A DNA stretch of 11,713 nt from Planctomycetota bacterium (GCA_024278775.1 JAJRSP010000217.1:1-11713), one strand, 5' to 3'. Numbered from the stretch's first letter, positions 1-6,253 are shown. The notes: generated from the sequence alone by a model not told the origin. Made by a program: numbers and translations.

Positions 1-78
1 CGACTGTTTCTCTCGACGCAAGGCCACAGCCAACTCCTTCGCTGCACCATCTCGCGTTACCGTCAAAGGTGTTCTCAT
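1..78 (-). CDS. 5' end of an unidentified gene, cut by the window edge
   Basis: Reading the minus strand from 78 gives 26 open codons to the window edge: MRTPLTVTRDGAAKELAVAL followed by RREKQS. The start is supported by a GGAGG Shine-Dalgarno sequence (plus-strand positions 87-91) 8 nt upstream of the ATG. A further ATG at 94 in the same frame would add five residues, but it has no comparable site. The visible part is a short polar N-terminus with no signal peptide. I do not recognise the family and nothing here allows a function to be stated. It reads in the same direction as the upstream tRNA gene. Confidence 0.5.
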   Translation of the reverse strand, partial: MRTPLTVTRDGAAKELAVALRREKQS

Positions 79-209
79 AAGACAAGCCTCCATGCTTGAA
101 CACCATCTTTATCGGCATATTTATGCTAGATTCAGTATGAGTGCCAGAATGAGGCATTTCACGAAACACTACAAATAGAGGGCAAATGCGACACGGTGCG
201 AAACCATAC

Positions 210-223
210 TACAGAATACTGTA
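210..223 (-). repeat. Small hairpin directly behind the tRNA gene
   Basis: TACAG-AATA-CTGTA is a perfect 5-bp stem with a 4-nt loop, one base beyond the tRNA 3' end. In the precursor tRNA it would form the trailer, perhaps a processing or termination signal. No T-run follows on the minus strand, so a classical terminator is not supported. Confidence 0.3.
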
Positions 224-224
224 A

Positions 225-298
225 TACGCCCGGCGGGACTCGAACCCACGACCTTCGGTTTAGGAAACCGATGCTCTATCCAACTGAGCTACGAGCGC
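225..298 (-). tRNA. tRNA-Arg, anticodon CCU
   Basis: The minus strand folds into a complete 74-nt cloverleaf. The acceptor stem pairs GCGCTCG with CGGGCGT (G-U wobbles at 1-72 and 5-68). The D stem is GCTC/GAGC, the anticodon stem is TCGGT/ACCGA around the loop TTCCTAA, the variable loop is five nt, and the T arm has GTGGG/CCCGC around TTCGAGT. The anticodon CCT reads AGG (Arg). The discriminator is A and the terminal CCA is not encoded, so it must be added after transcription. All invariant positions that I checked are intact, so the gene looks functional. Confidence 0.96.
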
Positions 299-361
299 TC
301 GGCGACATCATGCCGCGTAAGTGCGTCGCACCGGGAGCGTGCGGTGCTCCGAGCGGCCACA

Positions 362-406
362 CTGTACGGATATCATCACACCGTACAGAATCATCACCCC
401 GTACGG
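362..406. repeat. Three CCGTAC-core repeats upstream of cstA (possible operator)
   Basis: CTGTACGG (362-369) is the exact reverse complement of CCGTACAG (381-388), and a third copy, CCGTACGG, lies at 399-406. The second and third copies sit in an 18-bp tandem repeat: ATCATCACACCGTACAG (372-388) and ATCATCACCCCGTACGG (390-406), differing at two positions. Copy centres are 18-19 bp apart. The cluster lies between the tRNA and cstA genes, about 75-120 bp upstream of the inferred cstA transcription start, where activators often bind. The repeat is seen; the role as operator is inferred. Confidence 0.45.
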
Positions 407-443
407 CTCCGCGTCACGGGTGGTGATTCTACCAAAAGCTTCG

Positions 444-472
444 TTGTCGTGACAGCGGCTCGCGTTTAGAAT
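444..472 (+). promoter_or_regulatory. Sigma-70-type promoter of cstA
   Basis: TTGTCG (444-449, 4 of 6 matches to the -35 consensus) and TAGAAT (467-472, 5 of 6 to the -10 consensus) are 17 bp apart. Transcription would start at about 479-480, on the A of the cstA ATG, giving a leaderless mRNA. This agrees with the lack of a Shine-Dalgarno sequence before that ATG. Confidence 0.5.
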
Positions 473-479
473 CGCGGTC

Positions 480-2219
480 ATGAGCCCTTTACTGGCCGCG
501 TGCGGATGTTTTTTGCTCTATTTTCTGGGCTACCGCATTTACGCGAATCATCTGGCGAAGCGTGTGTTCCGGCTTGACGCCGACCGGGTCACGCCTGCGC
601 ACGCCCTACGCGATGAGATTGACTACGTGCCGACGCAACGGTCGGTGCTGTTCGGGCATCATTTCGCGTCGATCACGGGACTGGCACCAATGCTTGGGCC
701 GGCCGTCGCGGTGATCTGGGGCTGGCTTCCGGCGATGCTGTGGGTGGTGTTTGGGGCGATCCTGGTTGGGTGCGTTCATGATTTCAGCGCGCTGGTCGTG
801 TCGATGCGCGCAGGCGGGCAGTCCATCGGCAAGGTCGCGGAGGGCGTGATCGGTCGCCGCGCGAAAGGGCTCTTTCTCGCGCTGATCTTTTTCGGCGTGG
901 CGATGGCGATGGGCGTGTTTGTGTTCGTCATTTCCGTGCTGTTCCAAGCCGGTGCCGACTTCGACCCGAGCCGCATCGCGTCTGCCAAGACGTCGTTCCC
1001 ATCCGCGGTGCTGCCGTCCGGTAGCTTGATGGTGATGGCGATGGTCATGGGGTTTTTACTCTACAAAAAGCACTTCCCGCTACTTCCTCTGACGGTTGTC
1101 GGGTTCGTACTCATGCTGGCGACCGTGGGGCTGGGTACGAAATACCCGCTGATGGGTCTGCGCCGTGAGCGCTGGCCGACGCAGACCACGTGGACTTGGA
1201 TTCTGCTGGCGTATGCCTATCTGGCGTCCGTGCTTCCGGTGTGGAGTCTGCTTCAGGCGAGGGATTTTCTCAATTCGCTGCTGCTGTACCTCGGGCTGGC
1301 CATGACGTACGGCGGGTTCTTCCTGCTCGGGCCGACGTTCGCCGCACCGGCGATTAACGCACACCCCGCGGGCGCGCCGCCGCTGTTTCCGTTTGTGTTT
1401 ATCGTGATCGCGTGTGGGGCGGCCAGCGGGTTTCACTCGCTCGTTGCCTCGGGTACGACGGCCAAGCAGATCAACAAGGAGACGGATGCGCGCTTCGTCG
1501 CCTATGGGGGCATGATTGGTGAGTCGCTGCTCGGGCTGCTCGCAGTGTTGGCGTGTACGGCCGGCTTCGAGACTTCCGCGACATGGGGCCATGCCTACGC
1601 CGATTGGGCGACCATCCAGGCGAGCCTGGCGGCGAAGCTCGGTGCGTTCATTCACGGGTGTACGCGTTTCATCGGCGCACTCGGTGTCGAGCACGATCTC
1701 GCGGCCGGGTTTATCGCCGCGGTGGTGGTGTCGTTCGCGCTGACGACGCTCGATTCGGCCACGAGGCTGCTGCGGTTTAACGTGTCGGAGATCGGGGCGT
1801 CGCTACGGATTCGGATATTGGAGAATCGCTATGTGGCCACCGGTGTCGCCGTTGGAGCGATCTGTTGGTTCGCGTTTTACAAGATCGAGGGAAAGTCGGC
1901 CGGGCTTGCGCTATGGACGTTGTTCGGTACGACGAACCAGTTGCTCGCGGGGCTTGCCCTGCTTGTGGTTACGCTCTACCTACGACAACGAAGACGCAAC
2001 CCGTGGTTCACCGGCGTGCCGATGGCCTTTATGCTTGCGAGTACGTTTATCGCATTGGTCACGAATCTCAAGAGCTTCTATGATAAGGGTCAGACGCTGC
2101 TGCTGGTTGTCGGATCGGCACTGTTGTTTGTCGGTGTGAGCATTGTGCTTGCGGGGGTCGTGGCGTTTGCACGCGGTGAGAGATACGAGGACGACGTGAT
2201 TACCTTTGCGGGTGAGTAG
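480..2219 (+). CDS. cstA: CstA/BtsT-family carbon-starvation transporter
   Basis: Polytopic inner-membrane protein of 579 residues. Known members (E. coli CstA and BtsT) import pyruvate and have been linked to peptide uptake during carbon limitation. Family signatures are clear: a first block at residues 57-102 (FGHHFASITGLAPMLGP, WGWLPAMLWVVFG, GCVHDF), GFHSLVASGTTAKQINKETD with following YGGMIGES at 317-349, LTTLDSATRLLRFNVSEI at 421-438 and LWTLFGTTNQLLAGLAL at 478-494. The remainder is hydrophobic helices ending in a charged cytosolic tail. At 579 residues it is shorter than the roughly 700-residue E. coli proteins, as in other short-form members. An in-frame stop at 450 with no start codon in between leaves ATG 480 as the only start. 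The exact substrate cannot be read from sequence. Confidence 0.93.
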   Translation: MSPLLAACGCFLLYFLGYRIYANHLAKRVFRLDADRVTPAHALRDEIDYVPTQRSVLFGHHFASITGLAPMLGPAVAVIWGWLPAMLWVVFGAILVGCVHDFSALVVSMRAGGQSIGKVAEGVIGRRAKGLFLALIFFGVAMAMGVFVFVISVLFQAGADFDPSRIASAKTSFPSAVLPSGSLMVMAMVMGFLLYKKHFPLLPLTVVGFVLMLATVGLGTKYPLMGLRRERWPTQTTWTWILLAYAYLASVLPVWSLLQARDFLNSLLLYLGLAMTYGGFFLLGPTFAAPAINAHPAGAPPLFPFVFIVIACGAASGFHSLVASGTTAKQINKETDARFVAYGGMIGESLLGLLAVLACTAGFETSATWGHAYADWATIQASLAAKLGAFIHGCTRFIGALGVEHDLAAGFIAAVVVSFALTTLDSATRLLRFNVSEIGASLRIRILENRYVATGVAVGAICWFAFYKIEGKSAGLALWTLFGTTNQLLAGLALLVVTLYLRQRRRNPWFTGVPMAFMLASTFIALVTNLKSFYDKGQTLLLVVGSALLFVGVSIVLAGVVAFARGERYEDDVITFAGE

Positions 2220-2251
2220 CCCGCAAGATGGAGCGGAAGGACGGGGACGCG

Positions 2252-2506
2252 ATGGCAACCAAAGCGATTGGCGCGGTGCAGGTTCTTGACCGTGAGTTTC
2301 TCGACATCAGGTGCCGGGTTATTGATATTGCGGCCGCGATGGACCGTATTGATCGTGCGGAAGGCCGTGTCGAGGCGCATGCCGACCCGCGTATGGTCCG
2401 GTTGAAGAATGCGATCGCGCTGTTGGTCGGTGAAAGTCCGAGCCGTGCCGAGCGCGTGCAACTGATGTTTTCCGACGAGTACGATCCGAACTGGCGAGAA
2501 CAATAG
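2252..2506 (+). CDS. Small conserved-looking protein downstream of cstA
   Basis: An 84-residue soluble, charged and mostly helical protein starting MATKAIGAVQVLDREFLDIR and ending in VQLMFSDEYDPNWREQ. It begins 32 bp after cstA and is very probably co-transcribed. I chose ATG 2252 because GGAAGGA (2235-2241) lies 10 nt upstream and the sequence resembles a compact domain from there. ATG 2228 would add eight residues (MERKDGDA) and cannot be excluded. It is not the DUF466 protein (YbdD) that accompanies cstA in E. coli. I have no function for it; its position suggests an accessory or regulatory partner of the transporter. There is no signal peptide or membrane segment. Confidence 0.75.
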   Translation: MATKAIGAVQVLDREFLDIRCRVIDIAAAMDRIDRAEGRVEAHADPRMVRLKNAIALLVGESPSRAERVQLMFSDEYDPNWREQ

Positions 2507-2539
2507 GTGAATCACCGGTTTGCGCAGGGCACGCCGTAG

Positions 2540-2923
2540 CTACGCCCCAAACCAGCGCGTACCGAGTCGGTATCCGGCCCATATCGCGGCAAAGCCGAGC
2601 GCCGTCGTGAGCAACAAGTTGGCCAGCGCCCTGCCCCACGCTCCCTCTTCTGCCAGCATGACCGTCTGCCACGCGTAGGTGGAATAGGTGGTGTAGCCGC
2701 CGAGCAGACCGATCAGCAGCACACCGCGAAGTTCCTCTCGTAGGGCATGTGGCCCGGCAAACATCGCGGCCAGCCATCCGAACAGAAGGCAACCGGAAAC
2801 ATTGACGACCAACGTGCTGATCGGGAACGAGCCGCCGACAAGTCGAAGAACCAACCCGCCGACCACATGCCTCAACGCCGCTCCCACGCCTCCGCCGACT
2901 GCAATGAGTAGTAGTTTTTGCAT
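2540..2923 (-). CDS. fluC: FluC/CrcB fluoride channel
   Basis: A 127-residue four-helix membrane protein that exports fluoride as an antiparallel dimer. Signatures are GGGVGAALRH (10-19), NVSGCLLFGW (41-50, with the pore Asn41) and GLLGGYTTYSTY (72-83). Both Phe-box positions, normally Phe in TTFSTF, are Tyr here (Tyr80, Tyr83). I start at ATG 2923 because it gives the usual family length. The longer frame (ATG 2971, 16 more residues) would begin inside the inferred -10 element. The gene is convergent with the small cstA partner (33-bp gap) and divergent from the TatD-like gene. No fluoride riboswitch is recognisable upstream. A single gene implies a homodimeric channel unless a second copy exists elsewhere. 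Confidence 0.92.
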   Translation of the reverse strand: MQKLLLIAVGGGVGAALRHVVGGLVLRLVGGSFPISTLVVNVSGCLLFGWLAAMFAGPHALREELRGVLLIGLLGGYTTYSTYAWQTVMLAEEGAWGRALANLLLTTALGFAAIWAGYRLGTRWFGA

Positions 2924-2971
2924 ATATCTCTGCCACGGTTCGTCGGTTCGAGCCGGCGACGACGTGGGCAC

Positions 2972-3001
2972 ATGCTACACGCACTTACGCCTGGTCATCA
3001 A
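2972..3001 (-). promoter_or_regulatory. Candidate promoter of fluC
   Basis: On the minus strand TTGATG (plus 2996-3001) and TAGCAT (plus 2972-2977) are 18 bp apart, each matching the sigma-70 consensus at 4 of 6 positions. Transcription would start near 2965, leaving a leader of about 40 nt before ATG 2923. Confidence 0.35.
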
Positions 3002-3020
3002 GACGTCGTAGCCGTGCTTT

Positions 3021-3048
3021 TTGCTTCCCGAGGCGTCAGGCATATACT
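3021..3048 (+). promoter_or_regulatory. Candidate promoter of the TatD-like gene
   Basis: TATACT (3043-3048) matches the -10 consensus at 5 of 6 positions. TTGCTT (3021-3026), 16 bp upstream, matches only the TTG of the -35. Start near 3055, with a leader of about 68 nt. Confidence 0.35.
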
Positions 3049-3067
3049 CGGGTGCGGAGACCCGGGT
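3046..3067. repeat. 8-bp dyad overlapping the candidate promoter
   Basis: ACTCGGGT (3046-3053) and ACCCGGGT (3060-3067) pair over 8 bp (one T-G) around the 6-nt spacer GCGGAG. The dyad covers the end of the proposed -10 element and the start site, a position typical of a repressor operator. No T-run follows, so it is not a terminator. The symmetry is seen; its function is inferred. Confidence 0.35.
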
Positions 3068-3093
3068 GTCGCGCAACGTATGACCTGGAACGG

Positions 3094-3123
3094 ATGAAAC
3101 TGATACGGCGGACCTTTGTTTGA
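3094..3123 (+). CDS. Possible nine-codon leader peptide before the TatD-like gene
   Basis: ATG at 3094 opens MKLIRRTFV and stops at TGA 3121-3123, sharing its last base with the ATG of the next gene (TGATG). This is the arrangement of translationally coupled genes and would matter because the next gene has only a weak ribosome binding site. There is no strong Shine-Dalgarno sequence for the leader itself, and a chance origin is quite possible. Confidence 0.2.
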   Translation: MKLIRRTFV

Positions 3124-3947
3124 TGTATTACGTAGACCCTCACATACACATGGTGTCACGGATCACGGATGATTACGTTCGGATGGCGCGGGCCGGCTGC
3201 GTGGCGGTTTCCGAACCGGCGTTTTGGGCGGGGTTTGATCGAGGCTCGGCCGCAGCGTTTGCGGATTACTTTCGTCAACTCACGGAGTACGAGCCCAGGC
3301 GTGCGGCCTCGTTCGGCATTCACCACATGTGTTGGCTCTGTATCAACGCGAAGGAGGCTGAGAACGTGTCGCTCTCGCGGGAGGTGCTGTCGATCATCCC
3401 GGATTTTCTCGATCGACCGGGTGTGCTCGGTATCGGCGAGATCGGGCTCAACAAAAACACGAAGAACGAGGTCACCATCTTCGAGGCTCAGGTTGAGTTG
3501 GCCATGAAGACCAATGAGCTGATCCTCGTCCACACGCCGCACCTCGCGGATAAGTACAAGGGTACACGGATGATCGTTGACATCTTGTCGAGTGATTCGC
3601 GGATCACGCCGGACCGCGTGCTGATCGATCATGTCGAGGAACACACGGCCAAGATCGCCCTCGACGCCGGGTTTGGGGTCGGTATGACGCTTTATCCGAC
3701 GACCAAATGCACGACGGACCGCGCGGTGGACATCATCGAACGGTTCGGAACGGATCGGATCATGGCCAACAGCGCCGGTGACTGGGGCGTGAGCAACCCG
3801 ATGGCGTTGCCCGATCTCCTTCGCACGCTCCGTACACGCGGGCACGACGCGATGGCCATCCACAAGATTGTCTACGAAAACCCCCTACGATTCTTCATGA
3901 AATCAAAGCGATACAACTTTCAGCCGCCGATCCCGGTCAGCGTGTAA
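3123..3947 (+). CDS. TatD-family metal-dependent hydrolase, EboB-like
   Basis: A 274-residue TIM-barrel amidohydrolase-like protein. It carries the metal-binding DPHIH motif (His7, His9), GEIG with Glu106, VHTPH (His137), IDH (His170) and GDWG with Asp220, the expected order of ligands in TatD enzymes. The opening YYVDPHIHMVSRITDDYVRM and the EPAFW, LYPTTK and NSAGDWGVSNP segments resemble the EboB-type branch better than the E. coli TatD nuclease. The other ebo genes (prenyltransferase, dehydroquinate-synthase-like) are absent here, so this is a stand-alone copy. ATG 3123 is used; TTG 3120 adds one residue. The ribosome site (GGCGGA) is weak. The substrate is unknown and a nuclease role should not be assumed. 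Confidence 0.85.
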   Translation: MYYVDPHIHMVSRITDDYVRMARAGCVAVSEPAFWAGFDRGSAAAFADYFRQLTEYEPRRAASFGIHHMCWLCINAKEAENVSLSREVLSIIPDFLDRPGVLGIGEIGLNKNTKNEVTIFEAQVELAMKTNELILVHTPHLADKYKGTRMIVDILSSDSRITPDRVLIDHVEEHTAKIALDAGFGVGMTLYPTTKCTTDRAVDIIERFGTDRIMANSAGDWGVSNPMALPDLLRTLRTRGHDAMAIHKIVYENPLRFFMKSKRYNFQPPIPVSV

Positions 3948-3965
3948 TCGGGTAGGTTGGGATAT

Positions 3966-4001
3966 TGCCCCGACACGGTGATCTGCCCCGACACGATAAT
4001 C
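3966..4001. repeat. Two tandem 18-bp repeats
   Basis: TGCCCCGACACGGTGATC (3966-3983) is followed directly by TGCCCCGACACGATAATC (3984-4001), with two differences. It lies 19 bp behind the TatD-like gene. Paired sites of this size can be protein-binding sites or the product of a local duplication; nothing decides between them. Confidence 0.6.
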
Positions 4002-4317
4002 GCCCACGCGAAAACGCCCACAGGGACCAAGGCGGAACAGCGAACGCGGCGGCGTAGGTTCCATCGTCTTCATTCCTGCTCCCGATCCTACCGGTCCAAG
4101 GTACATTTCGCTTGGGGCACAAGCCCCCGGAATACCCGTGCCGGCGGCCACGTCCAAGCCACTCGCCAAAGACAAGACAACATTATACAACCAGGCAGAG
4201 CAGGTTGGCTGCCCCCACATGTTCGGGAATACCTTGGTGTCGGGACTATTCCTGCTGTCGCAAACGCACCGTCCCCCCACAACTGGGGATTATTCTTCAC
4301 CCCTCGTTTTCCCCGGG

Positions 4318-4345
4318 TTGTGATGATCGGTGTAGTCTGGATAAT
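4318..4345 (+). promoter_or_regulatory. Promoter of the PLP-enzyme gene
   Basis: TTGTGA (4318-4323, 4 of 6) and GATAAT (4340-4345, 5 of 6) are 16 bp apart. Transcription would begin near 4352, giving a leader of about 48 nt before ATG 4401. Confidence 0.45.
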
Positions 4346-4381
4346 CCGCAAATCGGCCACGAGGTCGTGTGCGATACCGTT

Positions 4382-4398
4382 GTGTGATGGAGCCACAC
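4382..4398 (+). promoter_or_regulatory. Ribosome binding site displayed in a hairpin loop
   Basis: GTGTG (4382-4386) pairs with CACAC (4394-4398). The 7-nt loop ATGGAGC holds the Shine-Dalgarno core GGAG (4389-4392), 8 nt before ATG 4401. The motif fixes the start of the gene and would present rather than hide the ribosome site. Confidence 0.45.
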
Positions 4399-4400
4399 CT

Positions 4401-5666
4401 ATGAAAACTTTTGATCCGATCGAATCGCTGGCCAACATGCGACATGAGTTTGGAGAGCATGGCGGCGTCAACATGTCCATCGAAACGAGTACGACTTTTA
4501 CGGTCATGGCCGCCGATACAATGCCCGCTATTTTCCAGGGGCATCGCGGGCCTTCTGAGGGGGGCTGTTATCTCTACGGGCGACACTTCAACCCGACCGT
4601 ATACGTGCTGGGAAGACAGCTTGCGGCATTGGAAGGTGCCGAGGCGGGCTATTGCACGGCCAGTGGTATGAGTGCGATTTCGGCTACGCTTCTTCAGATG
4701 CTGGTTCGGGGAGATCACATCGTTGCGGCCCACACGATCTACGGCGGCACCTTTGCCCTGTTGAAGGAATACCTGCCCGCCAGGATTGGGATCGAGACGA
4801 CGTTCGTGGACGTCACGAATACGGCCGAGGTCGAGCAAGCCTTCAACGATCATACGAAGGTTCTCTATGTGGAGACGCTGTCGAATCCGATGCTCGCGGT
4901 GGCAGACATTCCCAAGTTGGCGGCCATCGCTCATGCCCAAGGGGCCAAGCTTGTGGTGGACAACACGTTTTGTCCGCTGATCGTCTCACCGTTGCAGTTG
5001 GGCGCTGACATCGTGGTCAACAGCCTCACGAAGTTTATCAACGGGGCGTCAGATTATATCGCGGGGGCCATCTGCGGTACGGAAGAATTCATCACGAGTC
5101 TCATGGACCTCCACGGCGGATCGATCATGCTCCTTGGCCCGACGATGGATCCGCAGGCGGCCTACGCCATTAGCATGCGATTACCTCATCTGGGGCTGAG
5201 ACTCGTGGAACACAGCCGACGTGCCCAAATCTTTGCCGAGCGTCTTTTGGATGTGGGTGCGCCGGTGATTTATCCCGGACTGCCCGACCATCCGCAGCAC
5301 GAGGTGATGAAACGCATCATGAACCCGGACTTCGGCTTCGGGGGAATACTGTGCATCGACCTCGGAGATTTGCGCCGGGCGAACAAGTTTATGGAAACCT
5401 TGCAACACGATGACCGGTTTGGTTTCATCGCGGTGAGCCTGGGGTATTTTGACACGTTGATGTCGTGCTCGGCTGTGAGTACGTCGAGTGAATTGTCTTC
5501 CGAGGATCTTCAAGCGGCGGGCATCAAACCCGGCTTGGTTCGAATGTCGATCGGTTACACCGGGTCGGTGGAGCAACGGTGGAAACAATTGCATGAGGCG
5601 TTGCAGGTGGTTGACATGGTCGGTTCACACACTCCGGTGAAGCCGCAGGGTTGCCACGCATCGTAG
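4401..5666 (+). CDS. Cys/Met-metabolism PLP-dependent enzyme (trans-sulfuration family)
   Basis: A 421-residue cytosolic fold-type I PLP enzyme related to cystathionine gamma-synthase/lyase, methionine gamma-lyase and O-acetylhomoserine sulfhydrylase. Visible residues are YGR (Tyr59, Arg61, phosphate contacts from the neighbouring subunit), SGMSAI (88-93), YGGT with the ring-stacking Tyr114, ETLSNP (158-163), VDNTF with Asp187 and NSLTKFINGASD with Schiff-base Lys211. Position 116 is Gly, where the well-studied Pseudomonas methionine gamma-lyase has its reactive Cys, so that specific label is not favoured. The variant lysine motif NSLTKF instead of HSATKY and the insertion GHRGPSEGGC before YGR suggest a subfamily of its own. 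The start at ATG 4401 follows from the GGAG site and the promoter. It is monocistronic. The exact reaction is uncertain. Confidence 0.88.
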   Translation: MKTFDPIESLANMRHEFGEHGGVNMSIETSTTFTVMAADTMPAIFQGHRGPSEGGCYLYGRHFNPTVYVLGRQLAALEGAEAGYCTASGMSAISATLLQMLVRGDHIVAAHTIYGGTFALLKEYLPARIGIETTFVDVTNTAEVEQAFNDHTKVLYVETLSNPMLAVADIPKLAAIAHAQGAKLVVDNTFCPLIVSPLQLGADIVVNSLTKFINGASDYIAGAICGTEEFITSLMDLHGGSIMLLGPTMDPQAAYAISMRLPHLGLRLVEHSRRAQIFAERLLDVGAPVIYPGLPDHPQHEVMKRIMNPDFGFGGILCIDLGDLRRANKFMETLQHDDRFGFIAVSLGYFDTLMSCSAVSTSSELSSEDLQAAGIKPGLVRMSIGYTGSVEQRWKQLHEALQVVDMVGSHTPVKPQGCHAS

Positions 5667-5691
5667 TTTCGTGATTGACCCTATAGTGCCA

Positions 5692-5833
5692 CGTTTCACA
5701 ACTATGGCGACTATGATTTTCCTCCCCGAGCCGCATGCTTTGGCTTGCGCGGCGCTGGAACGCCGAACCTCATACGAATTCTCGAGCGCGGACTGAAGCC
5801 CGCGGCTCAAATAGTTGTGGGACTTATGAAACG
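5692..5833. repeat. REPIN-like inverted-repeat element
   Basis: Nested inverted repeats about 140 bp across. The outer arms are CACAACTAT (5697-5705) and ATAGTTGTG (5811-5819), a perfect 9-bp match, and CGTTTCA (from 5692) and TGAAACG (to 5833) lie outside them, the right side with a small insertion. Inside are two imperfect hairpins starting with GAGCCGC: one on the plus strand (5728-5756, core GCTTTGGC) and one on the minus strand (5808-5784, core GGCTTCAGTCC). Their first 16 bases agree at 12 positions. Two related REP palindromes in opposite orientation are the structure of a REPIN, normally mobilised by a RAYT (Y1-type transposase). It begins about 25 bp behind the PLP-enzyme gene, so it may also end or stabilise that transcript. 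Confidence 0.6.
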
Positions 5834-6253
5834 CGCTCATCGGATCACTTGTTTGTTATCGAACCCACGAAGAGCCGGTGGGTACGACCGGGTAGGCATA
5901 CGACTGCCGTTGACTGTGGATGTGACGTTGCCGTTGACCGCGGGGCAAGTCCGATTCCGATGACGGTGCGGCGCTGGTTGGTGGTGACACTTCGGCCACC
6001 GTGGGACCAATAAACCTTGCGTCGTGTTCTTACCCCGTGGGTCGCCCGATAATTTACCGACATCGTGTTCGCTCTCCGGCGCTGTAGAGTTATCGCTCGC
6101 GATGTGCGCTTCCCAACAAGACCAAACGGATCGCCGAAGAATAGGGTGGTTATCGCCACGAAGATTTGGCCGAGCCTGTTGGGCTTCGGTCGGTGTTGAG
6201 ATGGACTCTTCACGGGAACGGCGATCGAACCATCACTGTGAGGCGGAAGCCCC
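5834..6253. other. Gene-free leader region of the kinase operon
   Basis: No gene can be supported. Open frames on both strands here give low-complexity, Arg/Thr/Ser-rich peptides typical of non-coding reading. TGCCGTTGAC occurs twice (5905-5914 and 5929-5938, period 24). A 7-bp stem with one bulge, CCGAGCC/GGCTTCGG (6170-6189), lies about 65 bp before the kinase start. I found no convincing promoter and no c-di-GMP riboswitch, although the downstream protein has a PilZ domain. Confidence 0.4.

Larger units (their letters stand above)
3948..4400. other. Gene-free 453 bp before the PLP-enzyme gene
   Basis: No convincing gene on either strand. The frame of the downstream enzyme stays open back to 3957, but the 148 codons upstream of ATG 4401 translate to a Cys-, Arg-, His- and Pro-rich peptide unlike any domain and lie upstream of the inferred promoter. 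The stretch contains an 18-bp tandem repeat (3966-4001), a GGGGC-ACAA-GCCCC hairpin (4114-4127) whose first bases could alternatively pair with CCAAG at 4096-4100, a CCCCA-CAAC-TGGGG hairpin near 4276, and a promoter at 4318-4345. None of the riboswitch classes I know for sulfur-amino-acid genes is recognisable. Confidence 0.5.

Noticed and set aside
196..426. 76-codon open frame across the tRNA gene
   Set aside because: GGTRTHDLRFRKPMLYPTELRA is the familiar false translation of an antisense tRNA gene.
2924..3060. Fluoride riboswitch upstream of fluC
   Set aside because: I looked on the minus strand for the conserved GATGG and GCCC elements of the crcB motif and did not find them in a plausible arrangement.
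3957..4400. 148-codon in-frame extension of the PLP enzyme
   Set aside because: The peptide is Cys/Arg/His/Pro-rich with no family similarity, ATG 4401 has a GGAG site, and the likely promoter (4318-4345) lies inside the extension.
3948..4400. SAM or SAH riboswitch before the trans-sulfuration enzyme
   Set aside because: No match by eye to the SAM-I, SAM-II or SAH conserved cores; a covariance search (Infernal with Rfam) would be decisive.
5834..6253. c-di-GMP riboswitch before the PilZ kinase
   Set aside because: The conserved GEMM core is not recognisable on the plus strand.
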